DNA of 64,000 bases, taken from assembly GCA_029866325.1 (NCBI GenBank), contig JARWZO010000004.1, forward strand, positions 124,001 through 188,000, written 5' to 3'. Each line of letters starts with the position of its first letter. The first letter of the stretch is position 1. Positions 34,687-44,429 of the stretch are shown here, piece by piece. Position numbers and translations under genes: made by a program. This DNA is from Fluviicola sp. (GTDB lineage Bacteria > Bacteroidota > Bacteroidia > Flavobacteriales_D > Crocinitomicaceae). Under the pieces are notes generated by a model. The model saw nothing but the letters and a program-made list of their open reading frames with translations, was not told where the DNA came from and searched no databases.

Positions 34687-35673
34687 TCAATTCACCCGCA
34701 CAAACACATTTTCCCGCACCGAATAGGTTGTATTATCCACTTTCAACGTCATTCCTTCTGTATATGCATCCAATCCGGTATACGACCTTCCGTTAAAATG
34801 CACCGATCCTTTCGTCATGCGTGCAAGGTTCAGAAAAGCAACTTCTAATGCTGCCGGTGGTCCGCAAACCAGTATGTGAACGGGCTTCGTAACCTGTGAT
34901 GCCATTGAAAAATCCCATGGCTCGTTGTTGTCGTTGATCATGATGAGGCTTTGGGCCAGCGGATAGTCCGATTGTGCTCTCAGCAATGCTTGAATGTTGT
35001 TTTCATTGACATCGAAGCCATTGCTTTCCTTTCGGGCAGACCGAAACCGTTCAGCAGTGCTTTCGTAAGTGGTCGGTTTAAATGAATGAGTGCCAAGCAG
35101 CATGTTGATTTCGTGGTCTTTATTGTCGTTGAAAAGCACGATGCCATGAATGGAAGAGTCTGCTGCTGCTATGCGAGGTTTCAGCCAGGCAAGTGTCTGA
35201 TCGTTGTAGCTGTCCATACTTCCGGTTACGTCACATACCAATACTGTGCTTCGCAATGAATTACTGGTCAGTGTTTTTGAAATAAACTCAGCTTGCGGAA
35301 TGCGTGTCGCCTCGGCTTTGCGTTCTTCTTCCGTTCTCAGAGCAATTTCCTTTTCTTCACGTGCTTTGAGGGCATTTGAGCGTAAAAGCTGATCTTTTGC
35401 ATATTGATCTTTCTGTAGCTCAAGCGCTTTGGTATAATTGTCAATCGCCTCTCGGTAGCGTTTCTGGTTGAAATAATAATCGCCCGTGGCTACCAGTTGC
35501 TTGAAATCTGGTGCTGTGGCCTCTTCTGTCGGATTAAAAACAGTGGGGAAACGTACACTTGGAAAAGGAATAGTTGTTCCGCCTGTTGCTGGTACCGGAA
35601 GGTTTGGTCGCGGAGTTTGCGCGTGGCCTGAAACAATAACGGCAATCGAGAAAAGAGTAAAAAGTGCTTTCAT
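34687..35673 (-). CDS. Secreted TPR and von Willebrand factor A-like protein
   Basis: 328 residues; signal peptide ends at about GHAQ (19). A TPR unit (YYFNQKRYREAIDNYTKALEL, about 68-88) and a charged helix precede a vWA-like domain from about 140: LVCDVTGSMDSYND carries the MIDAS pattern DxTGS, followed by HGIVLFNDN and SLIMINDNNEP. vWA domains bind partners through a metal ion. The upstream gene has the same TPR style, so they probably form a two-gene unit (25-base gap). Confidence 0.78.
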   Translation of the reverse strand: MKALFTLFSIAVIVSGHAQTPRPNLPVPATGGTTIPFPSVRFPTVFNPTEEATAPDFKQLVATGDYYFNQKRYREAIDNYTKALELQKDQYAKDQLLRSNALKAREEKEIALRTEEERKAEATRIPQAEFISKTLTSNSLRSTVLVCDVTGSMDSYNDQTLAWLKPRIAAADSSIHGIVLFNDNKDHEINMLLGTHSFKPTTYESTAERFRSARKESNGFDVNENNIQALLRAQSDYPLAQSLIMINDNNEPWDFSMASQVTKPVHILVCGPPAALEVAFLNLARMTKGSVHFNGRSYTGLDAYTEGMTLKVDNTTYSVRENVFVRVN

Positions 35674-35698
35674 ATCGGGAGTGTTGTGTGATGAATCA

Positions 35699-36607
35699 TT
35701 ATTTCACGGTGATAATTTCCATGGAACCGTTGATCCATAAGTGCATATCGCTGTTGCTTTGTGTTCGTACCTCCGGAGGAAAAGTTTCCTGTAAAATAGA
35801 TGTGGTGTATGTTTCCGAGAATAAACTGTCAGCTGGAATATTGGCAGAATTGTAAACAATCGCAGGACCGGTGATGTCAAGGAGAAGTGTGCCCTTGAAA
35901 TCACGTTCGCTGTAAACGATGAGGCGTGTATTGGCAGGAATTGCAACACCGTCGAGCTCAGTGAAATTAGAAAACGCTAGTACGCGGTCTACCCAGGAAT
36001 AGTTTCCCGGAACAATAAAATCTGACCACGGGTCATTCGAAAAGGCTTTCGACGTTTGATGGTCAACACGTTCTCCGGCAATCGGTAATCCGCTGAAATG
36101 AACCGTTTTCCAAAGGGACAGTTCCAGATTAATTTTACTGATCTGATCTCTAGGGTATTGCTCACCCGACTTCAATGCGATGGCTTCATTATAACGGTCA
36201 ATTGCCGGTTGGTACTGATAAAGTGCGTAAAGGCTGTCTCCTTTATCTACCGCAAGTTGATAAGGATCGCCGTTCAAACGTCTTTGAGCTACGGCTGCCA
36301 GTGCAATTCGGTCTTTCGGATATTGTTCGTCTTTGTATTCGAGTGCTTTTTGGTATTGTGAAATGGCTTTTTCATACTGTTGATGAACGTAAAACGTATC
36401 TGCCAGCGAAATGAAGTTCCAATACATGTAATCGCGTTCTTCCTGTTCGCGCGCGCTGTTTTTTGCTTCATTAGCCTGACGAATCCCGCGTCCCATAGAA
36501 GAAACTGTGCTAACAACCGTACCTAACCCCGGCTGGAATACAGGCAGTTGACCGTAAGCGGTTTGTTGTGTGAAATAAACTATAATCAAGAGTAACAGCT
36601 GTTTCAT
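35699..36607 (-). CDS. Secreted TPR-like repeat protein
   Basis: 302 residues, signal peptide 1-19 (ends AYGQ). Two clear repeats of the pattern Y-xx-AI-xx-Y-x-x-AL-x-x-K-x-E-x-YP-x-D-x-I (about 77-110 and 135-165), found in Bacteroidota secreted TPR proteins. The C-terminal third has beta-strands (ANTRLIVYSERDFKGTLLLD) suggestive of a beta/gamma-crystallin-type segment. Precedes the vWA gene by 25 bases on the same strand. Confidence 0.72.
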   Translation of the reverse strand: MKQLLLLIIVYFTQQTAYGQLPVFQPGLGTVVSTVSSMGRGIRQANEAKNSAREQEERDYMYWNFISLADTFYVHQQYEKAISQYQKALEYKDEQYPKDRIALAAVAQRRLNGDPYQLAVDKGDSLYALYQYQPAIDRYNEAIALKSGEQYPRDQISKINLELSLWKTVHFSGLPIAGERVDHQTSKAFSNDPWSDFIVPGNYSWVDRVLAFSNFTELDGVAIPANTRLIVYSERDFKGTLLLDITGPAIVYNSANIPADSLFSETYTTSILQETFPPEVRTQSNSDMHLWINGSMEIITVK

Positions 36608-36736
36608 ACGCTCGTATTAACAAATCAATTGCGAATCAATAACCTACAAAACGTATGCCATGTTTCAGCCTGGATCGGGTTTTTCAACCGCTTGGAAGCT
36701 TTAAATTATCGTCTAGCAATCGGTTGATTCCGCGTT

Positions 36737-37357
36737 TTATTTTCCCAAATAATTGGCATCTCCATGGTAAAGAATTCCGTTTACCTTGCCTGTCTCTTTC
36801 TCGAATTGCGACTTGTCAATTGATCCGTCAAACGAATCGGAGTAGAACAGCGTATCATCTTTTTTGAACTTTAAACGGATTTTGGTCTTAAAATTTCCGG
36901 AGTATTTTTTGATAGGCACCAAGACATATTTTCCGGGTTCAAGTTCCAACGGATCAAAATAACTATTGCCGCATCCGCTATACACCCAATATTCAATCGG
37001 TAACCATTCACCTTTTTCATTCTGTGCCTCTTGAATCATGATCAGGCTTCCGTCTTGCCTATCTGCGGTGAAGGTAGAATCGGTTGTATTGACAAGATAG
37101 GCCGTGAAATATTCTTTTGGGTTGTTTTCCAACCAAATAAAATCGAGCTTCTTTAAGTCAGTCGGCGCCAAATCTGTATTGAAGTGGAAATAGATTTTGC
37201 CCTGTTCCGGTTTGAATAAATTGGAATCAATATCTATCGGGTCGCTTGATTCATAGAACGCCTTCTGATTTCCGGTAGTTTTTTTGTCATCCTCTTTTTC
37301 CAGAAAACCTGACAGAATGACGAATAGAGCTATTGGAAGTAGGGTGTATTTAGCCAT
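36737..37357 (-). CDS. Hypothetical secreted protein
   Basis: 206 residues from the ATG at 37357 (a TTG six bases earlier is less likely). Signal or membrane segment at about 4-18. The mature protein is acidic with strand-rich elements such as KIYFHFNTDLAPTDL and GKYVLVPIKKYSGNFKTKIRLKFK, which look like an immunoglobulin-like fold. No family recognised. Confidence 0.6.
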   Translation of the reverse strand: MAKYTLLPIALFVILSGFLEKEDDKKTTGNQKAFYESSDPIDIDSNLFKPEQGKIYFHFNTDLAPTDLKKLDFIWLENNPKEYFTAYLVNTTDSTFTADRQDGSLIMIQEAQNEKGEWLPIEYWVYSGCGNSYFDPLELEPGKYVLVPIKKYSGNFKTKIRLKFKKDDTLFYSDSFDGSIDKSQFEKETGKVNGILYHGDANYLGK

Positions 37358-37442
37358 GTTCAATACGTTTGATTAAAATAACAACGCTTGTAATCGGTTC
37401 ATGTTGTACCGATAATGTATACTGATGATCTAAGCTACTTAA

Positions 37443-38246
37443 TCACTTGCATTTGTCAAGTAATTCCTGATCAATTTCAAATCCTTCTTGTTTCGCGCGA
37501 AGGAACATTTCACAAGCACCTTTTTGATCGTTCATTTCGAGTCTGACCATTCCAATCTTGTAAAGGTTGAAAGGACCATCACCCCCTAGGATACTTGCTT
37601 GTAAAAAATCGGCAATGGCATCTTCATACTTTTTCATCTCTAATTTGAGATCGCCACGGGTTGTATAAGCATCCGGGTTACCTCCATCAGAGATTGCAAT
37701 CATGTAATCACAATCTGCCAATGCACCTGCAAAATCACCGATTTTTATTTTGGCTTTTGCCCGAATATCATAGGCAAAGGGCGCTCCATGAAACTCCAAT
37801 TCTATAGATTTGTTACAATCTTCAATGGCTTCCTTATATCGTTCTAAAGACAGATAGGATACAGCTCGATTGTAATACCATGCCCCATTAGTTGGATCAG
37901 ACCGAACGGCATTGTTGTAATCACTAAGTTCTTTTTCGGTGTCTCCCAGATAGCCGTAAATTCCAGCTCGATTGTTATAGGCTTCGGCGTAATTGGGATT
38001 GAGTTCAATGGCTTTTGTAAACTCATCCATTCCGGCGGCAGTGTTTGTTGTGTTTTTGGTCAATCCAATGTAATACCATGCCTCACTGCTTTTTGGATTT
38101 GCTTTGATTTCTTTTTCAAAACAGGCAATGGCTTTTTCGTCTTCACCCGTATTAAAGAATTCTATTCCTTTTTCCAGATTACTGGATTGTTGGGCATTTA
38201 CGGTGCAATACAAAATGCTGAACAAAATATACAAGTTAATCTTCAT
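37443..38246 (-). CDS. Secreted TPR-repeat protein
   Basis: 267 residues; signal peptide 1-18 (ends VNAQ). Seven or so canonical TPRs, for example FFNTGEDEKAIACFEKEIKANP, GMDEFTKAIELNPNYAEAYNNRA, ERYKEAIEDCNKSIELE and KYEDAIADFLQASIL. A superhelical binding scaffold in the periplasm or on the surface; partner unknown. Closest in style to the TPR protein at 7184-8095 but in a different context. Confidence 0.82.
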   Translation of the reverse strand: MKINLYILFSILYCTVNAQQSSNLEKGIEFFNTGEDEKAIACFEKEIKANPKSSEAWYYIGLTKNTTNTAAGMDEFTKAIELNPNYAEAYNNRAGIYGYLGDTEKELSDYNNAVRSDPTNGAWYYNRAVSYLSLERYKEAIEDCNKSIELEFHGAPFAYDIRAKAKIKIGDFAGALADCDYMIAISDGGNPDAYTTRGDLKLEMKKYEDAIADFLQASILGGDGPFNLYKIGMVRLEMNDQKGACEMFLRAKQEGFEIDQELLDKCK

Positions 38247-38413
38247 AAGAATTTATTTAGATGATCCATTAACAAAAATACGAAGAATCTACGATAGATT
38301 TCTCAATTGCATTCATTGAAAGGCGCTGATTTTCCTTTTGAAAAACTGATGTATCCTGATGTGCCAGCCTCTAGTTAAACAAAAAGCAATGAATTTTCCT
38401 ACTTCACTTCCCC

Positions 38414-38548
38414 TTAAGCGCCAGGATGCACCGTCTTAAAAACAACATCCCACACCGACGAGTAAAACCCGAAATTGTAATCAGGGTGCTGATGGTGTAA
38501 ATAATGAAATTCGGAGTTGGATATGTATACTTTTTTAGCTGATGATCT
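38414..38548 (-). pseudogene. 3' remnant of a fatty acid hydroxylase/sterol desaturase paralogue
   Basis: Minus-strand translation gives a stretch nearly identical to the C-terminus of the intact hydroxylase at 39708-40433, including SEFHYLHHQHPD and SSVWDVVFKTVHPG, ending in its own stop (38414-38416). Upstream of about 38548 the match fades and stops occur. It is the 3' end only, so non-functional. Lies 1.3 kb from the intact gene, with 38608-39537 in between. Confidence 0.85.
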
Positions 38549-38607
38549 TATCAAAATTGATAGAACTGTGCGTGATTCGAGCTAAAGAAAGAACCGAACT
38601 TACCTTA

Positions 38608-39537
38608 TTAGTTTGTTGATTTAGCAATCATTTTATTCAAGGTCTTAATATCTTTTTTGTCGAATGCGTAATTACCTTTTACAACATCATGATAAATGAT
38701 TTCTAACGTCGATAAATCGATGACAATTGAAACTTTTCCATGGCCTACTTTTTGAAACATGAAGACATACCCCTTCTCTCCGGATACGATGAGTTCATTG
38801 AGTTTTTCCGTCGAAACGATTTCATACGTGTAATCATATTCTTTGTCGACAGTAGCTTCGTAGTCTATTGTTTTTTCGCTACCGTTAAAACGATTTTGTT
38901 TAATTTCAATTGCATCAGCAATATATAATTTTTGCTCTTTTAGTCCCTTCAGATCGGAATTATTACTTTCCAAAGTAGTGTGAGACTTACTGTCTTGTAA
39001 ATTAGTGGAAACAGTTTTCATGATTGTTGCTAAGTACACATAATTCCATGAAAACACTGTGCTAGATTTGTATTGGTTGTAAATGATCTCTTTCGGTTCT
39101 TTATCTGTTCTACATACATCAAAGATTGTTTCTCCCGAAATCGACAAACTTGATCGCGAAAGTTGGGTGTATGCTTTTTCCGTTTTTTGTGACAAGGTGA
39201 GATAGAAATCCACGAAATTGCTTGTAGGACCAGAGCTACCATCCGTATAGGTTGAGTAGGTTTGCAAGTAATCATAGTTGATCATAAAAAGAAAATCATT
39301 TACTTTCATTTCATAATCAGCAAATTCATCAATCGATTTTAATTCGATCTCATTGTAATCCCAATTGTCATCAAGGATTTTTGTAAGTTGGTCTAGGTTC
39401 GCTTCATCAGCTTGACGATAAACAAATATCGTTTTGGAACCATCTGATTCAACAATAGAATTTGGGTTAACTGTGATCTGAGCTACGAACGTTAGGTTGA
39501 AGAACAAGATAAATGTAAAGGTGAAAATTGATTTCAT
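38608..39537 (-). CDS. Hypothetical secreted protein
   Basis: 309 residues; signal peptide 1-19 (ends FVAQ). The body is a mix of helices and strands with no known motif; regions EKLNELIVSGEKGYVFMFQK and KVSIVIDLSTLEIIYHD look like a beta-domain. It sits between the intact hydroxylase gene and its 3' remnant, so it may have been inserted there together with the duplication. Family unknown. Confidence 0.6.
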   Translation of the reverse strand: MKSIFTFTFILFFNLTFVAQITVNPNSIVESDGSKTIFVYRQADEANLDQLTKILDDNWDYNEIELKSIDEFADYEMKVNDFLFMINYDYLQTYSTYTDGSSGPTSNFVDFYLTLSQKTEKAYTQLSRSSLSISGETIFDVCRTDKEPKEIIYNQYKSSTVFSWNYVYLATIMKTVSTNLQDSKSHTTLESNNSDLKGLKEQKLYIADAIEIKQNRFNGSEKTIDYEATVDKEYDYTYEIVSTEKLNELIVSGEKGYVFMFQKVGHGKVSIVIDLSTLEIIYHDVVKGNYAFDKKDIKTLNKMIAKSTN

Positions 39538-39707
39538 TAGATGATTAATTAATTTGAAACAAATGTAGTGTTTTGAATCGAAAAGTTGTCAACGTATTAT
39601 CTGCATATTAGAACATGTTGATTTAAAATTTCATGAAAAATAGTGTAAGTGAGTTAAGATACTTTAGTTTACATAATTTCCAAATCAAATGTTGTCCTTT
39701 TTTCACC

Positions 39708-40433
39708 TTACTGGCGTACTCCAGGATGCACCGTCTTAAAAACAACATCCCACACCGAAGAATAAAACCCGAAATTAAAATCAGGATGTTGGTGGTGCAG
39801 ATAATGAAATTCGGAGGTGCAGATGTAGCCTCGTTTCGCCAGTTTCAGCCATGATGGAGGAAGAACGGTGTGGTGCAGGTGTCCGATGGTTCCCCACAAC
39901 GAATTGAGGCCTAAATACAACGAAATACCGATGGCCGAAAACGGAACCACATAGATGACGGCGAGCATCATAAGTCCGAAACCAATGGACTCAATAGGAT
40001 GAAGCACAAACAAGCTGAGCATGTTGGTGGATTGGTGTTGGTGGTGACGTTCGTGCAATTTCCGGAATTGTCGCACAAAATGCACGGCCCGATGAAACAC
40101 ATACATCAGGAAATCCATGATCACCGTCAGGCAAAGCAATTCGGCCAACACACGCCACCATTGTTGCTGTTCCGACAACTGAATAAACCCGTATTTCCAC
40201 AACCAAACGCCTAAAAGAAAGACAAATGTATTGCAGATGACGGTGATCAAACTCAAGGTAATATCAGATCCTGTAATCGGGTGCTGATTGCCCATTTTTC
40301 GGGCTTTCGGGAAATTGCTCAATACCGTATACAAACCCATTGAACCGATATAAATCCCGAAATTAATGATGAGTCCGTAAACGATCAATTCACCGTAACC
40401 GACTGTCATTAATGTTTCCAGCATTGTTTTCAT
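39708..40433 (-). CDS. Fatty acid hydroxylase / sterol desaturase family protein
   Basis: 241 residues with four membrane helices. The di-iron histidine boxes are visible: HRAVHFVRQFRKLHERHHQHQ (H-x3-H and H-x2-HH), HLHHT and FHYLHHQHP. The family hydroxylates or desaturates lipids in the membrane with O2. A second Met at codon 4 could also start. A degraded 3' copy lies at 38414-38548. Substrate unknown. Confidence 0.9.
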   Translation of the reverse strand: MKTMLETLMTVGYGELIVYGLIINFGIYIGSMGLYTVLSNFPKARKMGNQHPITGSDITLSLITVICNTFVFLLGVWLWKYGFIQLSEQQQWWRVLAELLCLTVIMDFLMYVFHRAVHFVRQFRKLHERHHQHQSTNMLSLFVLHPIESIGFGLMMLAVIYVVPFSAIGISLYLGLNSLWGTIGHLHHTVLPPSWLKLAKRGYICTSEFHYLHHQHPDFNFGFYSSVWDVVFKTVHPGVRQ

Positions 40434-40495
40434 GGATGGAATTGTTTGGGTAAAGGTAGGGTTGTCCCTTAAATGAACACCAATATCTTATCGAA

Positions 40496-42493
40496 TCAGT
40501 TTTCAACCACCATTGATTTCTGCTCTTTGATCATTTTTTTGATCTCAGCCGTCATTTCGAGTGTGAGTTCACTCCAATTACTGAAAAATTCATGTACCGT
40601 TCCAGTTTCATTACGAGGGTTTCTTTCCGTGATTCCTTCCACATAACGAAAGCGATCAACCGGACTTGGATGCGTGTCGTTTTCACTTGTTTTGCGGTTG
40701 AGCGATTTTTCTACTTCAGTTTCAAGATCAGACGCGTCGGCAGGAAGTTCAGACAGTTCATACAGGTTGTTGTAGGCCCGTTTCTGTGCTTCCGCTTGTT
40801 CTATTTCAGCATTTGCCAACATGCCAAATTCAATGGAACGACGCACAACAAAGGTTAACCCGTTACGGAAAGATTGTGCTCCGTAGGTTTGGGCGGCAAC
40901 TCGGTCGGCAAGGATTTCTTGTAAGCGAGTCGCACCTGCCGAAATGCGGGTAAAAATGAAATGATAAAATTTCAAAAACAAAAAGGCGATACTCCACCAA
41001 GTTGCATTTCCGCTGTTGTAAAGCGCAATGTAATAATTGGTCATATCGCGCTGTACCCGCATAGCACCACCACCACCTGCTGTATCGCGATTGGCAAAAT
41101 GTCCGTACTCATGCGCAAGAATGGCTCTGAAATCATTTTTCTGAAAATCCTTCAAAACAGCTGTTCCTAAAATAAGCACTCGTTTACTTTTGTCTTGCAT
41201 TTTTGCCCTCCATGACCCCATTTCGTAAACAGCCAAATCGGTTTCGGGGGTGATGCGAATTTCATCAATAGGTCTTGTGTTTAGGTCTTTTGCAACTTCG
41301 CGCGTCAACGCAAATAATTCGGGCGCTTCAGATTCTTTTAGCAATCTTCCAGGTTCGTACAATCGCACTCTGACAAACAATGATTTAAGGAGTGCCCAAA
41401 TGGTGCCACCCACAACAATCGCAACAATAATGATTAGTTTAATGGCAATCACACCCGCCGAAAACATTCCGAAAAGGAGGCCGCCTCCGATTGCTAATAC
41501 CAGAATCACGATGATTGGTAATGAAATGTAGTAGTAAAATCCGGCAATATTGATCAGGATTTTATAGAATTTGCGTATCCCGGTACTTTCTTGTAAATGA
41601 TTGTTTTTTATTTGTTGCGCAATAGAGCGCAAGGTAATCATGGACAAAATAATCCCAATTAGATAAAGCAACACAATGCCACTAACCCAAGCAATGACGA
41701 TCCAAAAAAGAAGGTCTAGGTAGCCCCATTCGGTATTTTCGGTGTAATTAAAGTAATTACTTGGATCATACGATTGAGTTGAATTGTATTGAGCATTCGA
41801 TGCCAAAAATTCACGCATGTCTTCATCTGACAATCCCAATTTATTGGCAATTCTAATTTCGGTGGTGGCTTTTTTCTGATCTCCATCATTTGCGGCAAGA
41901 ATGGCAGCATAATAATGTGTCGCCATTTCATTAGGGAAGTTAGCACTCAAAAAGTTGGAGGCTTCACGAAATTTAGTGAGATCGTTTTCTTGCAAGCCCA
42001 TTTGCGCCATCAATAAATAGTAGGCCGGGTCTTTTTTTGATTCTGGAAATAACTTCGCTTCTTGAATAATCGAGTTCAAGCGTTCAGCGTCTCTGTTAGA
42101 ATCGGCAGTTGATGCTGGGGTTTCTTGTTGAACCAAACACGAAGCCAATGTAATGAGATTCGCATACGAGCGATTCATTTCTAATGCCTTTTCGCAAAGA
42201 AGCAATCCGTCGGCATGTTGCCCAAGAGCATATTTAACATTTCCTAAACGTCGCACTACATGATCAAAGGTAGGTGCATGTTGATAAACGATAGAATAGA
42301 GCTTTTCTGCCGTTCCATAATCGTTTTGATCCAACGCAATGGTTGCGTCCTTGAATTCGTCAACATAATCAGGAGCAATTACCTGAAGCTCTTTTTCAAT
42401 GATTCGTTCGGCGATTGAGTCGCGTTTTTGTCCAATAACGACATTTGTAAAAAGCAAGGCAAGAAGCGTAATGTAGGTGGCAAAGTGTTTCAT
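40496..42493 (-). CDS. M48 family zinc metalloprotease with N-terminal TPR domain
   Basis: 665 residues, longer than HtpX (about 300). Signal peptide 1-22, TPR-like helices to about 240 (YGTAEKLYSIVYQHAP), membrane helix at about 260-285 and a second hydrophobic block at about 325-375, then the M48 domain with AHEYGHFANRD (HExxH at about 461) and EILADRVAAQTYG carrying the third ligand. M48 enzymes degrade misfolded membrane or envelope proteins. The TPRs face outside and probably recruit substrates. Confidence 0.88.
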   Translation of the reverse strand: MKHFATYITLLALLFTNVVIGQKRDSIAERIIEKELQVIAPDYVDEFKDATIALDQNDYGTAEKLYSIVYQHAPTFDHVVRRLGNVKYALGQHADGLLLCEKALEMNRSYANLITLASCLVQQETPASTADSNRDAERLNSIIQEAKLFPESKKDPAYYLLMAQMGLQENDLTKFREASNFLSANFPNEMATHYYAAILAANDGDQKKATTEIRIANKLGLSDEDMREFLASNAQYNSTQSYDPSNYFNYTENTEWGYLDLLFWIVIAWVSGIVLLYLIGIILSMITLRSIAQQIKNNHLQESTGIRKFYKILINIAGFYYYISLPIIVILVLAIGGGLLFGMFSAGVIAIKLIIIVAIVVGGTIWALLKSLFVRVRLYEPGRLLKESEAPELFALTREVAKDLNTRPIDEIRITPETDLAVYEMGSWRAKMQDKSKRVLILGTAVLKDFQKNDFRAILAHEYGHFANRDTAGGGGAMRVQRDMTNYYIALYNSGNATWWSIAFLFLKFYHFIFTRISAGATRLQEILADRVAAQTYGAQSFRNGLTFVVRRSIEFGMLANAEIEQAEAQKRAYNNLYELSELPADASDLETEVEKSLNRKTSENDTHPSPVDRFRYVEGITERNPRNETGTVHEFFSNWSELTLEMTAEIKKMIKEQKSMVVEN

Positions 42494-42642
42494 AATAGGC
42501 TTTTAATTCAATAAAAATTATGAAAACGAAAATAATATATTTTGGGAAAACAGCAGTTACTAATTGATGCATATAGTTATTAAACAAAAAATTACCATTT
42601 ATTTGTTTTTGAACTTTAGATCCCGAATTCATTTAAAAACAG

Positions 42643-42885
42643 TTACCGATGTTTTCGGTCCCATTTATCACGAACCCATTTCACAAACAATATCAAAAAC
42701 GCGACTCCTAGCGGCACGAGACATAAATACTTGTGGTCCGGCGACAAGATCAAAAGCAGAATGCCAGAAAGGCCGCAGAGTAAAGCGCTCAAGATTAAGT
42801 AACGTGGATTACGACTGATACGCATGATTGCAATAGCGCTTAGTAAAGGAATAATGGCTATTGTATGCGCTAATTGTTCAGTCAT
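42643..42885 (-). CDS. Small membrane protein
   Basis: 80 residues with two or three hydrophobic helices (AHTIAIIPLLSAIAIMRI, ILSALLCGLSGILLLIL, LCLVPLGVAFLILFVKWV) and a basic C-terminus. No family recognised. It follows the barstar gene by 51 bases on the same strand and may be cotranscribed. Confidence 0.55.
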   Translation of the reverse strand: MTEQLAHTIAIIPLLSAIAIMRISRNPRYLILSALLCGLSGILLLILSPDHKYLCLVPLGVAFLILFVKWVRDKWDRKHR

Positions 42886-42936
42886 ATTGGATAAAAATAG
42901 TGAATCGAAAAAAAAGAATTTGTGAACATTCGAAAC

Positions 42937-43458
42937 TTATTCATCTCGGTTTGATTCAAACCATTCTTGATCATTCCAAAGCCAGAAGTTTAGTGATCCT
43001 ATCGGTTCTTTAATACTGAATTTCCGATTATCGACTTGCACAAGAAGTAACAACTTCCTTCCGATTGCGCAATTTCTTCTACAATGAAGCGCGAAAACGT
43101 CAAGCAATTGGTAGATAGATCGGTGATCGAGGTGATCCAAATGTTTAAATACCAAAACATGTCCGGGGGATGTGACTTCGTAATTTCTCAGACAATCATT
43201 CAGTGCGTCAAAGTTTTTGCCGTAATAACCTGGGAAACCAAGTTTTTCTTGCAAATCCCAATGTAATTCTGTTTTGGTTGTAATAATACGATCATCAAAT
43301 TCGATAATCTTATACCCTTTTGAAGCGAGTAGTTGAATGTCAGAATTAATCAAGTTTAAATTATGGTATAAGCTGACACCTCCTTTTGCAACAATTGCGA
43401 CATCAAGATTCTCATCTCTGAGTTTTTTGAATGCTTCTTTTTTAGTTTGATTTTCCAT
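42937..43458 (-). CDS. Barstar family protein
   Basis: 173 residues from the ATG at 43458; an upstream reading start would run into the preceding gene. The centre (about 85-135) has the barstar pattern ELHWDLQEKLGFPGYYGKNFDALNDCLRNYE, where Asp and the following helix bind barnase-type RNases. Residues before it and a C-terminal extension are not assigned. Barstars inhibit secreted or contact-dependent RNases; no cognate RNase gene is next to it. It follows an unknown small gene by 55 bases. Confidence 0.8.
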   Translation of the reverse strand: MENQTKKEAFKKLRDENLDVAIVAKGGVSLYHNLNLINSDIQLLASKGYKIIEFDDRIITTKTELHWDLQEKLGFPGYYGKNFDALNDCLRNYEVTSPGHVLVFKHLDHLDHRSIYQLLDVFALHCRRNCAIGRKLLLLVQVDNRKFSIKEPIGSLNFWLWNDQEWFESNRDE

Positions 43459-43513
43459 GAATGTTAGATTGGTTTTAAACTTAGCTATCTTAAAGTATGA
43501 AGCTTCAATCTTA

Positions 43514-43987
43514 TCAAACACATGATACACTTCCTTTCGCAAATTGGCTCCGATTGATGTTCTCCAATATCCATTTCTTTTGTATTGAAGCACATTCTAC
43601 AACATGTCGATCAGCATTCTTTTGATAGAAATCAATTTTTTTTAGAATCTCAGAATAAAATTCGCTTGATTGATTGCATCCTACATTTACAGCGAGGTTT
43701 TCTAATAAATACTGAGCAGTTTTCGGAAACTCCGTTTTTAAGAATATTTCTCCATAAAATTGTTCATTATCATTCAATTCAGTTTTAAACAAACCTAAAA
43801 CTTCTCCAATGACAATTTGTTGATGTTCATTAAACCCCCAAATTGTTTGATTTAAATCCATCCAATCTTGATTATTGAATGACTTCAGTTCCGTAATCAA
43901 ATGAGGAACTTCCCATTCCCAATAACCTTGTTCTGCTTCTTGATGATCATCAATGTATTTCAGGATCGACTTTATTTTGGAATTCAT
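43514..43987 (-). CDS. Hypothetical protein, possible immunity protein
   Basis: 157 residues, acidic, entirely helical by appearance (NSKIKSILKYIDDHQEAEQ, YLLENLAVNVGCNQSSEF), no signal peptide. This profile is like many contact-dependent immunity proteins, but I do not recognise the family. It is directly upstream of the barstar gene on the same strand, which supports a shared role. Confidence in function is low. Confidence 0.55.
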   Translation of the reverse strand: MNSKIKSILKYIDDHQEAEQGYWEWEVPHLITELKSFNNQDWMDLNQTIWGFNEHQQIVIGEVLGLFKTELNDNEQFYGEIFLKTEFPKTAQYLLENLAVNVGCNQSSEFYSEILKKIDFYQKNADRHVVECASIQKKWILENINRSQFAKGSVSCV

Positions 43988-44429
43988 GCGGGGGTATTTG
44001 GAATCTAATTTAATAAGTCTATCCTAATTTTCAACGAATATCCAAGCTTTACTGCTAAAATCTATGAACTAGGTTTGCAACTGCACATATTCAAAAATTG
44101 TGAACAATTGATGGTTGGTTTTTCTGAAATTAAACAACTAGTTGCTAGAGATAATTTTGTACATTCATGCAATGCAAAATGATTGCTACTATGCTTATTC
44201 CACATCAACTGAATTGATGAAACTGTTCGATTTGCAACAAACTATCGGCATTCATTACTCTTTTCTCCTAAAGATAAACCCCGTATTGCCGATAGAAAGT
44301 AATAGCATTACCACTATTAATGGATTACCAATGTGCGTCCCAACTAACAAAAATGTGTGCAATGACATTTTCCCATTTAAATGGGAACCAACTACTACTA
44401 GAATTTTATACCTGTAATACTGCTTAACA
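43988..44429. other. 442-bp intergenic region
   Basis: I see no supported gene. A 91-codon open frame at 44142-44417 lacks a start signal, a signal peptide or a homologous look and is treated as chance. AT-rich; includes the palindrome-like CATTTTCCCATTTAAATGGG at 44367-44386 and the promoter of the following PorE-like gene, which I could not locate precisely. Confidence 0.5.

Noticed and set aside
44142-44417. 91-codon open frame before the first PorE-like gene
   Set aside because: No promoter box, no domain, odd composition; treated as chance.
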